A DNA stretch of 64,000 nt. It comes from Chloroflexota bacterium. Its GTDB lineage: Bacteria; Chloroflexota; Anaerolineae; Anaerolineales; Villigracilaceae. The notes beneath the pieces were generated by a model. The model had not been told where the DNA came from and did no database searches. It was given only the letters and a program-made list of their open reading frames with translations. The stretch is from positions 20,299 through 84,298 of the forward strand of contig JAIOAU010000011.1 of the NCBI GenBank assembly GCA_019873655.1, read 5' to 3'. The position numbers were made by a program, and so were the translations under genes. This document shows positions 16,973 to 25,239 of the stretch, piece after piece (within the stretch, counting starts at the first letter, position 1; every line of letters begins with the position of its first letter).

Positions 16973-16992
16973 CCCACTGCTCGTGCAGTGGG
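16973..16992 (+). promoter_or_regulatory. Leader hairpin upstream of dnaA
   Basis: A perfect 8-bp stem (CCCACTGC/GCAGTGGG) with a TCGT loop followed by TTT, 50 nt before the start codon. It could attenuate or stabilise the dnaA message. Confidence 0.4.
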
Positions 16993-17042
16993 TTTGCATC
17001 CCTGCGCCCCATTACAGGATCACAGCAGTCGTGGAGGAAGAG

Positions 17043-18392
17043 ATGAACGCCGAACATGCCTGGCAGTCTGTGCTCAGCCAGCTCCAGATGGAGATGCCGC
17101 GCGCGTCGTATGACACCTGGGTAAGAGATACCCGGGCGATTTCTTATGAGGATGGGGTTTTCACAGTCGGTGTTCGGAATGCTTATGCGCGCGATTGGCT
17201 CGATAGCCGCCTGTCCAGCACGGTTGCGCGTCTCCTGGTGGGGATTGTGGACCGGGAAGTCGAAGTCCGGTTTGTCGTGGCCCCCAATGGACGAGGAGAG
17301 TTGGACGAAGAACGTCCGGCCGACGCCGAAGATGAAACCCAGGCCGGGGAAATCGCCGCTTCCAGGCAGGTCTCCGATTCGCTCAATCCTCGTTACACCT
17401 TCGAAAGTTTTGTCGTCGGCCCCAACAACCGCCTGGCGCATGCGGCCGCTCTGGCGGTCGCCGAGAATCCGGCCCAAGCGTACAATCCGCTCTTTCTCTA
17501 CGGCGGCGTGGGCCTGGGCAAGACCCATTTACTGCATGCCATTGGGAACGCTTGCCACAAGCGCGGCTTGCGGGTTCGATATGTCTCTTCGGAAGAATTC
17601 ACCAACGACCTGATCAATGCCATTCGCACGCACACCACGCCGGCGTTTCGCGAAAAATATCGCGCCGTTGATGTCTTGCTCATCGATGATATTCAGTTCA
17701 TCGCCGGCAAAGAAGCCACCCAGGAAGAATTCTTTCACACCTTCAATTGCCTGCATGGGCAGAACAAGCAAATTATCATCTCCTCCGACCGGCCGCCGAA
17801 ATCGCTGGTTACCCTGGAGGAGCGTCTGCGCTCGCGCTTCGAGTGGGGCCTGACCGCCGATATTCAACTCCCCGACCTGGAAACACGCCTGGCCATTCTG
17901 CGTTCCAAGGCCGAGAGACTCGGCCGGACCATCCCGGCGGACATCATGGAAATGATCGCCCGCCGCGTCCAGTCCAACATCCGCGAACTGGAAGGCGCCC
18001 TGAACCGCATCATCGCTTTTTCCGATTTGAGCGGCATGGCCCTCACCCCTCAACTGGCGGAGGTCGCCTTGGCCGACTTGCTGCCTCAGCGCGGCGACAT
18101 CAAACCCGATACGGTCGTGGACGTCGTGGCGCGGGCGTTCAACCTGTCGGTCGAGCGGCTGCTGTCTTCCGAACGGTCGCGCGAGGTGGCTCTGCCGCGC
18201 CAGATCGCCATGTATTTGTTGCGCGAAAGCAACGTTTCTCTGCCCCAGATTGGACAGGTCCTGGGCGGACGCGACCACACGACCGTCATGTACGCCTGCG
18301 ATAAAGTGGCGGATCTGCTCGAACGCGACGACCGTCTGCGCCGACAGGTGGTTCAGATCCGGCAGCAATTGTATGGCGGCGCTGCCGTTTGA
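17043..18392 (+). CDS. dnaA: Chromosomal replication initiator DnaA
   Basis: A 449-residue AAA+ initiator that melts the origin and loads the helicase. Domain I is at residues 5-80 (WQSVLSQLQMEMPRASYDTWVRD) and an acidic linker at 85-115. The AAA+ domain has Walker A GGVGLGKTH (about 153), Walker B VLLIDDIQFI and sensor motifs. The C-terminal helix-turn-helix carries the signature RDHTTVMYACDKV. The ATG preceded by GGAGGAAGAG is chosen; the frame extends 20 codons upstream with no support. Unlike many bacteria, dnaN, recF and gyrB are not next to it; the neighbours are a zinc-ribbon gene and rpsB-tsf. Confidence 0.97.
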   Translation: MNAEHAWQSVLSQLQMEMPRASYDTWVRDTRAISYEDGVFTVGVRNAYARDWLDSRLSSTVARLLVGIVDREVEVRFVVAPNGRGELDEERPADAEDETQAGEIAASRQVSDSLNPRYTFESFVVGPNNRLAHAAALAVAENPAQAYNPLFLYGGVGLGKTHLLHAIGNACHKRGLRVRYVSSEEFTNDLINAIRTHTTPAFREKYRAVDVLLIDDIQFIAGKEATQEEFFHTFNCLHGQNKQIIISSDRPPKSLVTLEERLRSRFEWGLTADIQLPDLETRLAILRSKAERLGRTIPADIMEMIARRVQSNIRELEGALNRIIAFSDLSGMALTPQLAEVALADLLPQRGDIKPDTVVDVVARAFNLSVERLLSSERSREVALPRQIAMYLLRESNVSLPQIGQVLGGRDHTTVMYACDKVADLLERDDRLRRQVVQIRQQLYGGAAV

Positions 18393-18426
18393 GAGAACTC
18401 TTCGCGGTGGGTGTTTGGCTCAGTCA

Positions 18427-18453
18427 GCCGTCCCGGGTTCAGGCCGGGACGGC
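18427..18453. terminator. Hairpin between convergent dnaA and zinc-ribbon gene
   Basis: GCCGTCCCGG pairs perfectly with CCGGGACGGC across a 7-nt loop. It probably serves as a shared terminator. Confidence 0.6.
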
Positions 18454-18497
18454 GCGCGTTTCCTTGCCAGGTTGGATTCGATTCTCCTCGGCCGGAG

Positions 18498-18788
18498 TCA
18501 TTCGCCCACGAACTCGCCGCCGGTGATCTGGCGGTTGACGATTCGCCGCGGTTCGTCGAAGGTCAGCACGACCTCGATGGGCTGGAAGCAGTGCCCGCTG
18601 CCGATCAACACCTTGCGGCAAATGTAGTAGGGTTTATCGTTGGCGTCGTATTCCAGGCTGGGGTCGTTGTAGATGTTTACCTGTCCCTGGATGATTTCGC
18701 CGCAGCGGTTGCAACGCACAGAGAAATTGTAGAATCTCCCTTTGGGGGCGGGAGCGAAGGCCTTGGCAAGTTTCTCGAAGATGTTCAT
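18498..18788 (-). CDS. Small four-cysteine zinc-ribbon-like protein
   Basis: A 96-residue cytoplasmic protein. Four cysteines (CNRC at 26-29, then C57 and C67) suggest one zinc site, and between them lies a polar beta-rich stretch (IYNDPSLEYDANDKPYYICRKVLIG). It starts with an amphipathic helix (MNIFEKLAKAF). No enzyme motif is present and its function is unknown. A longer reading frame extends upstream to 19253, but it crosses the rpsB leader and rpsB itself antisense, so the short form is annotated. It is divergent from rpsB, and the roughly 310-bp gap holds promoters for both. Confidence 0.75.
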   Translation of the reverse strand: MNIFEKLAKAFAPAPKGRFYNFSVRCNRCGEIIQGQVNIYNDPSLEYDANDKPYYICRKVLIGSGHCFQPIEVVLTFDEPRRIVNRQITGGEFVGE

Positions 18789-18948
18789 GGCGGTCTCTTT
18801 TCGAAAGACGGTTGTTGGGATGGGCGGCCGGGAAGTGCAAACAATCTGCTTCTGGGCGCGGCCCAAGTATAGTGCAATCTCCTGCGAGGCGCAATTGTCG
18901 GCGGGAACCGAGTATCTGTCTAACGACCGCCTTGCAGTTTTTATTTTG

Positions 18949-18957
18949 TGGTATACT
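18949..18957 (+). promoter_or_regulatory. Extended -10 promoter of rpsB-tsf
   Basis: TGG directly before TATACT gives an extended -10 element. The nearest -35-like TTGCAG is only 14 nt away, so the extended element probably carries recognition. Confidence 0.5.
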
Positions 18958-19042
18958 TGGGCGGCTTCCGAAGGGAAGCACCATTCTGCCTGGGACGGGC
19001 ATCGAGCGTCCCTGAGCGGGAAAGTCACCCCGCTAAACCCAC

Positions 19043-19079
19043 CCCGTCCCGCGTCCGCCAGGCGACGCTGGAGGACGGG
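19043..19079 (+). promoter_or_regulatory. Structured rpsB leader, possible S2 autoregulatory element
   Basis: CCCGTCC pairs with GGACGGG, enclosing an inner GCGTC/GACGC stem. The structure ends about 7 nt before the AAGGAG ribosome-binding site. Ribosomal protein S2 is known to control rpsB-tsf through its leader in other bacteria; that this structure does so here is inference. Confidence 0.4.
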
Positions 19080-19098
19080 AAGAGAATAAGGAGAAAAG

Positions 19099-19989
19099 AT
19101 GGCTGTTGTTTCTATGAAAGCGCTGCTGGAGAGCGGCGTCCATTTTGGCCACCGGACCAACAAATGGAATCCGGGCATGAAGCCGTACATCTTCACCGAA
19201 CGCAACGGCATCCACATCATCGACCTGCAGCAGACGGTCAAGGCGATCAACACGGCCTACAATGTCATTCGCGATACCGTCGCGGCGGGCGGCGTGGTGC
19301 TGTTCGTCGGCACCAAGCGCCAGGCGCAGGAGACCGTCCGCGATGAGGCAATTCGGTGTGGCATGCCCTATGTCACCGAGCGCTGGCTGGGCGGCATGTT
19401 GACCAACTGGCCGACGATGTACCAGCGCATCCAAGAACTGGAACGCATGGAGAAGTTGTTGGCCAGCGGCGAGGTCGAGAAACTGACCAAGAAAGAAGGC
19501 CTGCTCATCCAGCGGGAGGTCAATCGCCTGAACATCCGCCTGTCGGGCGTGCGCTCGATGACGCGTCTGCCTGACTTGCTCTTCGTGGTGGACGTGATGC
19601 GCGAGGCCGCGGCGGTGCATGAAGCCAATCTGCTCAACATCCCGGTTGTCGCTCTGGTGGACACCAATTGCGATCCCTCGCATGTGGACTATGTCATCCC
19701 CTCCAACGACGACGCCATTCGGGCCATCAAACTGCTGGTGGGCAAGATGGCGGATGCGGTCCTGGAGGGCAAAGCCCTGCGCAAGGACGAGGAACTGGAG
19801 ACGCCGGTCGAAACCGCTGTCGATGAAGCGGCGGCCCGCCGGACGCGCCGGCCCGTGGAAGAGGAAATCGAACTTCAGGACGAGGAACTGCTCGGCGAGG
19901 CCACGCTGGCAAAATTGGCTCCGTCTCCTAAGGAAGAGGAGGACCTGGAGATCGAGTACGACGACATCGAGTCGGACGAGGAAGAATAA
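19099..19989 (+). CDS. rpsB: 30S ribosomal protein S2
   Basis: A 296-residue small-subunit ribosomal protein. Family motifs are [24 protein letters not shown] at the start, [26 protein letters not shown], and [29 protein letters not shown]. The last about 60 residues are a strongly acidic tail ([17 protein letters not shown]) that extends the usual S2 length by 50-60 residues; its role is unknown. AAGGAGAAAAG precedes the ATG. It is followed after 21 bases by tsf, the classical gene pair. Confidence 0.97.
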   Translation: MAVVSMKALLESGVHFGHRTNKWNPGMKPYIFTERNGIHIIDLQQTVKAINTAYNVIRDTVAAGGVVLFVGTKRQAQETVRDEAIRCGMPYVTERWLGGMLTNWPTMYQRIQELERMEKLLASGEVEKLTKKEGLLIQREVNRLNIRLSGVRSMTRLPDLLFVVDVMREAAAVHEANLLNIPVVALVDTNCDPSHVDYVIPSNDDAIRAIKLLVGKMADAVLEGKALRKDEELETPVETAVDEAAARRTRRPVEEEIELQDEELLGEATLAKLAPSPKEEEDLEIEYDDIESDEEE

Positions 19990-20010
19990 TCTATCGAGGT
20001 GCATGGGATT

Positions 20011-20613
20011 ATGGAAATTACGACTGAAATGATCAAGGAATTGCGCGCCGCGACCAACGCCGGCGTGCTGGACTGCCGCAAGGCGCTGACCGAGGCCAAC
20101 GGCGACTTTCAGAAAGCGGTGGACTATCTGCGCGAAAAAGGTCTGGCCACTGCCGCCAAGCGCGCCGACCGGGTCGCTTCCAACGGCGTGGTGGAACTCT
20201 ATTCGCACGGCAATGGCCGGGTGGGCGTGATGGTCGAGGTCAACTGCGAGACGGATTTTGTCGCCCGCTCGGAGTCCTTCCGCAAATTCGCCCACGAGAT
20301 TGCGCTGCAGATTGCCGCCGCCGCGCCGCGTTACATCCGCCCGGAGGAGATCCCGGCGGAGGAACTCGCCCACGAGACCGAGATCGCCAAGGCGCGCGCC
20401 CGCGAGGAAGGCAAGCCCGAACATATGCTCGACCGCATTGCCGAGGGGCGCGTCGAGAAGTACAAAGACGAGGTCTGCCTGCTGCGCCAGACGTACATCC
20501 GCGACGAAAAGACCCCCATCGAGAAACTGCTGCTCGACCAGATTGCAGCGATCGGCGAGAATATTGTCATCCGGCGCTTTGTCCGCTGGGAATTGGGCGA
20601 AGCCAGTCAGTGA
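20011..20613 (+). CDS. tsf: Elongation factor Ts (short form)
   Basis: A 200-residue guanine-nucleotide exchange factor for EF-Tu. The N-terminal UBA-like module (MIKELRAATNAGVLDCRKALTEANGDFQKAVDYLREKG) and the exchange loop EVNCETDFVARSE are intact. The protein is much shorter than the 280-residue enterobacterial form and has a single core subdomain, as in Thermus and many Chloroflexota. A GTG at 19999 in the same frame is an alternative start, but it would overlap the GAGGT ribosome-binding site. A strong intrinsic terminator follows at once. Confidence 0.96.
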   Translation: MEITTEMIKELRAATNAGVLDCRKALTEANGDFQKAVDYLREKGLATAAKRADRVASNGVVELYSHGNGRVGVMVEVNCETDFVARSESFRKFAHEIALQIAAAAPRYIRPEEIPAEELAHETEIAKARAREEGKPEHMLDRIAEGRVEKYKDEVCLLRQTYIRDEKTPIEKLLLDQIAAIGENIVIRRFVRWELGEASQ

Positions 20614-21375
<762 letters not shown>

Positions 21376-21393
21376 CGGGGAAAATCGCCCTTC

Positions 21394-21436
21394 CAACAGG
21401 CTTGCCGGCCGATTCGGGCCGGCGTCCTGTTGTTTA
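21394..21436 (+). terminator. Intrinsic terminator after pyrH
   Basis: CAACAGG pairs with CCTGTTG, and an inner GCCGGCC/GGGCCGGC stem with a GATTC loop sits within it. TTTAATT follows. Confidence 0.7.
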
Positions 21437-21437
21437 A

Positions 21438-21467
21438 TTGGCAATTTTTGTGGTTTTAGGGTATCCT
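21438..21467 (+). promoter_or_regulatory. Probable promoter of frr
   Basis: TTGGCA and TATCCT are 18 nt apart, directly after the pyrH terminator and 36 nt before the frr start. Confidence 0.5.
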
Positions 21468-21502
21468 TAGGGCACATCCTTGTTCCATATCCGGAGGCTG
21501 AC

Positions 21503-22060
21503 GTGATAAACGACATTCTGAAAGAAGCCCAGACGCGTATGTACGCCGCTGTTCAGAATCTGCAAGATGACCTGGCCACCATCCGCACCGGGCGCGCCAG
21601 CCCGGCGTTGGTGGAAAAACTGCCGGTCGAGTATTATGGCGCCTCGACGCCGTTGATCCAACTGGCCTCCATTTCCGTCCCCGAGCCGCGCCAGTTGTTG
21701 ATCAAACCCTTCGACCCGGCTGCGCTGCGGAGCATCGAAAAGGCGATTCTGGCCTCGGACCTCGGCCTGACGCCGAACAATGACGGCAAGCAGATTCGCC
21801 TCAACCTGCCTGCCCTCACCGAGGAGCGCCGCCGCGAATTGGTGCGGGTTGTCCATAGCCGCCTGGAGGAGGCCCGTGTGGCCATCCGCAACGTGCGGCG
21901 CGACCTGCTCAACGACCTGCGCGATTTCGAGCGCGAAAAAATGATCTCAGAAGACGATCTGGAGCGCGGTGAGCAGGAATTGCAAAAAGTGACCGACAAA
22001 TTCATCGAAGAAGTGAACAAGATCGGCCAGCACAAAGAACAGGAGATTATGGAGGTCTAG
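21503..22060 (+). CDS. frr: Ribosome recycling factor
   Basis: A 185-residue factor that, with EF-G, splits post-termination ribosomes; the length is exactly typical. Motifs are RTGRASPALVEKLPVEYYGASTPLIQLASISVPEPR in the first half and LTEERRRELV...EEARVAIRNVRRD in the second. The start is GTG, eleven bases after the start of a GGAGG ribosome-binding site (21493-21497). The frame is open 73 codons further upstream but crosses the terminator and promoter. uppS and cdsA follow closely, so these form an operon. Confidence 0.96.
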   Translation: MINDILKEAQTRMYAAVQNLQDDLATIRTGRASPALVEKLPVEYYGASTPLIQLASISVPEPRQLLIKPFDPAALRSIEKAILASDLGLTPNNDGKQIRLNLPALTEERRRELVRVVHSRLEEARVAIRNVRRDLLNDLRDFEREKMISEDDLERGEQELQKVTDKFIEEVNKIGQHKEQEIMEV

Positions 22061-22105
22061 CCGCTCTTGGCCGCGCGGCGGCCCGGAGCGATCTCCTGTC
22101 CGGTT

Positions 22106-22837
22106 ATGAACTCTGAGAATTCGACCCCCCTCTCCAAAATTCCCCATCATGTTGCCATCATCATGGATGGCAACGGCCGTTGGGCGCTTCAACGCGGCCT
22201 GCCGCGTCTGGCGGGGCATCGCGCCGGCACCGAGAACCTGCGCCGCATCATCACCGCCAGCGTCGAGTTCGGCATCAAATATCTGACCATCTACGCCTTT
22301 TCGACCGAGAACTGGGGCCGGCCGCGGGAGGAGGTCGAGGGCTTGATGCGCATCCTCGAGGATGTCATCGACCGCGAACTGGGCGAGTTGCATAAGGAGG
22401 GGGTCCAATTGCGTCACATCGGGCGGCTGGAACGCCTCGACCCGGCCATTCAGGAAAAAGTCCTGGCGGCCATCGATTTGACGCGCAACAACAACCGCCT
22501 GATCCTGAGCGTGGCGTTCAACTACGGCGGCCGGGATGAAATCGTGTGCGCCATCCAGAAGATGATTCGCGACGGCGTCAAGGCCGAGGAAGTGAACGAC
22601 GAACTGGTCAGCCGATACCTGTTCACGGCCGGCGTTCCGGACCCCGATCTGATCATCCGCACCTCGGGCGAACTGCGGGTCTCGAATTTCCTCATCTGGC
22701 AGGCGGCGTACTCGGAGTGGTACATCACGCCGACCTACTGGCCCGATTTCGACAAAGAGGAATACCGCAAGGCGCTGGAAGCCTATGCCCGCCGCGACCG
22801 CCGCTATGGCGGCTTATCAGACTCCACAAAGGATTGA
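22106..22837 (+). CDS. uppS: Isoprenyl transferase (undecaprenyl diphosphate synthase)
   Basis: A 243-residue cis-prenyltransferase that makes the C55 lipid carrier for cell-wall synthesis. The catalytic Asp lies in HVAIIMDGNGRWA near residue 20. Other family motifs are GHRAGTENLR, TIYAFSTENWGRP, LSVAFNYGGRDEIV and DPDLIIRTSGELRVSNFLIWQAAYSE. The ATG before NSENSTPLSKIPHH is used; a TTG at 22067 has a better-placed GGAGG and cannot be excluded. It is followed 3 bases after its stop by cdsA. Confidence 0.95.
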   Translation: MNSENSTPLSKIPHHVAIIMDGNGRWALQRGLPRLAGHRAGTENLRRIITASVEFGIKYLTIYAFSTENWGRPREEVEGLMRILEDVIDRELGELHKEGVQLRHIGRLERLDPAIQEKVLAAIDLTRNNNRLILSVAFNYGGRDEIVCAIQKMIRDGVKAEEVNDELVSRYLFTAGVPDPDLIIRTSGELRVSNFLIWQAAYSEWYITPTYWPDFDKEEYRKALEAYARRDRRYGGLSDSTKD

Positions 22838-22840
22838 ACT

Positions 22841-23650
22841 GTGCTGAAAACCCGCGTCCTGGCCGCCATCGTCCTGGCTGTGGTCGGTGTCCCGGCCGTG
22901 ATTCTCGGGGGCATCCCCTATTTCCTTTTGATCACCGTCTTTTTGAGTCTGGCCGCCTGGGAGTACGTGCAGTTGTTCCAGGCGGCTGGCTTTCGCGCCA
23001 GTCCGTGGCTGGTCGTTGGGGGGACGGCTGCCTTGCTCGTCCTGCGCGGCTATTTTCCAGAATACGCCGGGGTTGGCCTGGCCATCTTGGTGCTGGCGGC
23101 GATGGGATGGCATCTGGTGGCCTATGAAGACGGCCGCGACCAGGCGGCGACCGACTTTGCCGTCACGTTGGGCGGCTTTTTGTATCTCGGCTGGATCGGC
23201 GCTTATTTGGTCGAACTGCGCGCTTTGCCGAACGGCATGTGGTGGTTCTGGTTGATTCTGCCGTCAGTATGGGTTGCCGATTCGGCGGCTTATTTCATCG
23301 GCAAGAGATTCGGCAAGCATCCGCTCAGTCGGCGCCTGAGCCCCAAGAAAACCTGGGAAGGGTATTGGGGCGGCGTGATTTTTGGAACCTTGGGCGGGGC
23401 CGGCCTGGCCCTCCTCGGTCAGCAGGCGGGCGGTTTGGGAGTCCCGTGGTGGAAAGGGGCGGCGGTGGGCCTGATGCTGGCCATTCTCACCACCCTGGGC
23501 GACCTGGGCGAAAGCATGATCAAACGGCAGGCGGGCGTCAAAGATTCCAGCAACCTCATCCCCGGCCACGGCGGCTTCTTCGACCGTTTCGACACCTGGC
23601 TCTGGGGCGGGGCAATCGGCTATTTCCTGATCACCTGGTTCTTGTTGTAA
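22841..23650 (+). CDS. cdsA: Phosphatidate cytidylyltransferase
   Basis: A 269-residue integral membrane enzyme that makes CDP-diacylglycerol from phosphatidate and CTP, the branch point for phospholipids. About eight hydrophobic segments are visible. The C-terminal signature is complete: LGESMIKRQAGVKDSSNLIPGHGGFFDRFD. VADSAAYFIGKRFGKHPLSRRLSPKKTWEG matches the conserved central loop. The start is GTG, preceded by AAAGGA that overlaps the end of uppS, so translation is probably coupled. Next in the operon is glpX, 18 bases downstream. Confidence 0.95.
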   Translation: MLKTRVLAAIVLAVVGVPAVILGGIPYFLLITVFLSLAAWEYVQLFQAAGFRASPWLVVGGTAALLVLRGYFPEYAGVGLAILVLAAMGWHLVAYEDGRDQAATDFAVTLGGFLYLGWIGAYLVELRALPNGMWWFWLILPSVWVADSAAYFIGKRFGKHPLSRRLSPKKTWEGYWGGVIFGTLGGAGLALLGQQAGGLGVPWWKGAAVGLMLAILTTLGDLGESMIKRQAGVKDSSNLIPGHGGFFDRFDTWLWGGAIGYFLITWFLL

Positions 23651-23668
23651 ATCCATCGGGAGGCAGAG

Positions 23669-24652
23669 ATGAATTCTGAACCTACACGCAACCTGGCGCT
23701 CGAACTGGTGCGCGTGACGGAGGCGGCGGCGCTGGCAGCCGGCCGTTTGATGGGCCGGGGAGATAAGGTCGCCGCCGACCGCGCCGCGGTCGAGGCGATG
23801 CGGGTCGTTCTCAACTCTATTCAGATGAATGCGATCATCGTCATCGGGGAAGGGGAAAAGGATCAGGCCCCAATGTTGTTCAACGGCGAGCGGGTGGGAA
23901 CCGGACAGGGGGTCGAGATGGACATCGCCGTGGATCCGATCGACGGCACCCGTCCGCTGGCCAACGGCACCTCGAATGCCATCGCCACGGTGGCGTTGGC
24001 GCCGCGCGGGACGATGTTCAATCCCGGTCCCTTCTTGTATATGCACAAGATAGCCGTCGGTCCCGAAGCGCGCGGTTGCATCCATATCGAGGCCTCCGTC
24101 GAGGAGAATTTGCGCGCCGTAGCCAAGGCCAAGGGCAAGGCCATCGAAGATTTGACGCTGGTGATTCTCGACCGGCCGCGGCACGCCGAATTGATTGCCG
24201 AGGTGCGGCGGCTGGGGGCGCGCATTCGCCTGCTGGCCGATGGTGACGTTGCCGGCGCGTTGATGACCTGCTGGCCCGACTCGGGCATCGACATCCTGTA
24301 TGGCATTGGCGGCACACCGGAAGGGGTGATCGCCGCCTGCGCTCTGCGGGCGATGGGCGGCGAAATCCAGGGCAAACTGTACGCCCGCAGCGAGGACGAG
24401 GTGCGCCGCGGCCGCGAGATGGGTTATGACTTCGAAAAAATCTTGACCATGGACGATTTGGTCGCCTCGGACGATGTCTTCTTCGCCGCGACCGGCATCA
24501 CCAACGGTGAGTTCCTGCAGGGCGTCAAGTATTTCGGCAACGGCGCCCGCACCGACAGTCTGGTGGTGCGCGGCCTGACCGGCACGGTGCGCCAGATCAT
24601 CGCTACCCATCGGCTAGAAAAACTCAGCCGTTTCAGCGCCATCAAGTATTGA
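23669..24652 (+). CDS. glpX: Fructose-1,6-bisphosphatase class II (GlpX)
   Basis: A 327-residue enzyme that removes the 1-phosphate of fructose 1,6-bisphosphate in gluconeogenesis. The GlpX-type metal and substrate motifs are IGEGEKDQAPMLFNGE (about 58-73), DIAVDPIDGTRPLANGTSNAIATVAL, and GGTPEGVIAACALRAMGG. The length fits. A CGGGAGGCAGAG ribosome-binding site precedes the ATG. It is the last gene of the frr-uppS-cdsA-glpX run. Its TGA stop lies inside the -35 box of the tRNA-Asn promoter. Confidence 0.96.
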   Translation: MNSEPTRNLALELVRVTEAAALAAGRLMGRGDKVAADRAAVEAMRVVLNSIQMNAIIVIGEGEKDQAPMLFNGERVGTGQGVEMDIAVDPIDGTRPLANGTSNAIATVALAPRGTMFNPGPFLYMHKIAVGPEARGCIHIEASVEENLRAVAKAKGKAIEDLTLVILDRPRHAELIAEVRRLGARIRLLADGDVAGALMTCWPDSGIDILYGIGGTPEGVIAACALRAMGGEIQGKLYARSEDEVRRGREMGYDFEKILTMDDLVASDDVFFAATGITNGEFLQGVKYFGNGARTDSLVVRGLTGTVRQIIATHRLEKLSRFSAIKY

Positions 24653-24677
24653 CAGCCGTCTGGCTTCCCTATATAAT
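24649..24677 (+). promoter_or_regulatory. Perfect consensus sigma-70-type promoter of tRNA-Asn
   Basis: TTGACA, 17 nt, TATAAT: the exact consensus. The -35 box overlaps the glpX stop codon, and the -10 ends 11 nt before the tRNA. Confidence 0.85.
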
Positions 24678-24688
24678 CTCGCCTGCTT

Positions 24689-24761
24689 TCCTCGCTAGCT
24701 CAATCGGCAGAGCGGGCGGCTGTTAACCGCTAGGTTGGAGGTTCGAGTCCTCCGCGAGGAG
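24689..24761 (+). tRNA. tRNA-Asn (anticodon GTT)
   Basis: 73 nt that fold as a cloverleaf. The acceptor is TCCTCGC/GCGAGGA with discriminator G. The D arm is GCTCAATCGGCAGAGC. The anticodon stem GGCGG/CCGCT holds loop CTGTTAA, giving anticodon GTT. The T arm is GGAGG TTCGAGT CCTCC. CCA is not encoded. Its last 20 nt are the first element of the tandem array that follows. Confidence 0.95.
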
Positions 24762-25053
24762 CCTGGCTCTCCTGCGCGGAGGGCTTTTTTTGTCTGGTTG
24801 GAGGCCCCCGGAAGGGGATGTTATTCGAGTCCTCCGCGAGGAGCCTGGCTCTCCTGCGCGGAGGGCTTTTTTTGTCTGGTTGGAGGCCCCCGGAAGGGGA
24901 TGTTATTCGAGTCCTCCGCGAGGAGCCTGGCTCTCCTGCGCGGAGGGCTTTTTTTGTCTGGTTGGAGGCCCCCGGAAGGGGATGTTATTCGAGTCCTCCG
25001 CGAGGAGCCTGGCTCTCCTGCGCGGAGGGCTTTTTTTGTCTGGTTGGAGGCCC
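24742..25053 (+). repeat. Tandem array of tRNA-Asn 3' end plus terminator plus mini-hairpin (82 bp x 3.8)
   Basis: The element starting TTCGAGTCCTCC recurs at 24742, 24824, 24906 and 24988, an exact 82-bp period with essentially identical copies. Each unit holds the last 20 nt of the tRNA. Next comes its intrinsic terminator (GGCTCTCC...GGAGGGC then seven T). Next is GGTTGGAGG, matching the tRNA variable region and 5' T-stem strand. Last is an insertion not in the tRNA: CCCC-GGAA-GGGG followed by ATGTTA. The last copy stops after GGTTGGAGGCCC. All three forward frames happen to be open, but the structure is RNA-like, not coding. Confidence 0.95.
24766..24791 (+). terminator. Intrinsic terminator of tRNA-Asn (repeated in each array unit)
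   Basis: GCTCTCC pairs with GGAGGGC (one G-T) around TGCGC, followed by seven T. It recurs every 82 bp, so four terminators stand in series. Confidence 0.85.
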
Positions 25054-25112
25054 GCAAAGAGGTTTCTAATGTTAGAAGGCCTCTAATGTCTGAAACTGGA
25101 AGGCAATATGAT

Positions 25113-25141
25113 TTGTCTATTTCGGTTTGCTCCTGTATAAT
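25113..25141 (+). promoter_or_regulatory. Promoter of the TIR/SLATT/SLOG cluster
   Basis: TTGTCT and TATAAT separated by 17 nt, about 100 nt before the first gene of the cluster. A GAGG...CCTC hairpin (25059-25083) lies between the tRNA array and this promoter. Confidence 0.6.
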
Positions 25142-25239
25142 GTTGTAAGAAGAGGTGTTCTCCTTTCGAGAGTGCATGGGGGACTTGCCTGTTTGTTCGT
25201 TTCAATGGCGTCGTTCCTGTTTGCTTCAGGAGGTTCCTC

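Larger units (their letters stand above)
16584..17042. other. Intergenic region and leader of dnaA
   Basis: About 460 bases with AT-rich stretches (AAAAAATTTTTTAA near 16657), a likely promoter (16865-16894) and two hairpins. GGGTAGC/GCTACCC lies at 16907-16924, and CCCACTGC/GCAGTGGG at 16973-16992. The consensus DnaA box TTATCCACA was not found on either strand by reading, so an origin cannot be claimed. Confidence 0.5.
18789..19098. other. Divergent promoter region and structured leader of rpsB
   Basis: 310 bases without a gene. It contains an extended -10 (TGG plus TATACT, 18949-18957) for rpsB and a leader of about 135 nt with two hairpins. The sequence further left serves the divergent small protein. 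Confidence 0.55.

Noticed and set aside
16584..17042. Replication origin upstream of dnaA
   Set aside because: No consensus DnaA boxes were seen and no dnaN neighbour; only AT-rich stretches and hairpins are present.
18789..19253. Long form of the zinc-ribbon protein (251 codons)
   Set aside because: The extension runs antisense through the rpsB leader and rpsB itself.
24742..25053. CRISPR array
   Set aside because: Units are near identical along their whole 82 bp, with no variable spacers and no cas genes; the repeat is tRNA-derived.
24735..25177. Overlapping open frames of 80-140 codons across the tRNA-Asn array on both strands
   Set aside because: The 82-bp unit is not a multiple of three, so one stop-free unit opens all frames. 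The DNA is tRNA, terminator and hairpin sequence, with no coding signal.
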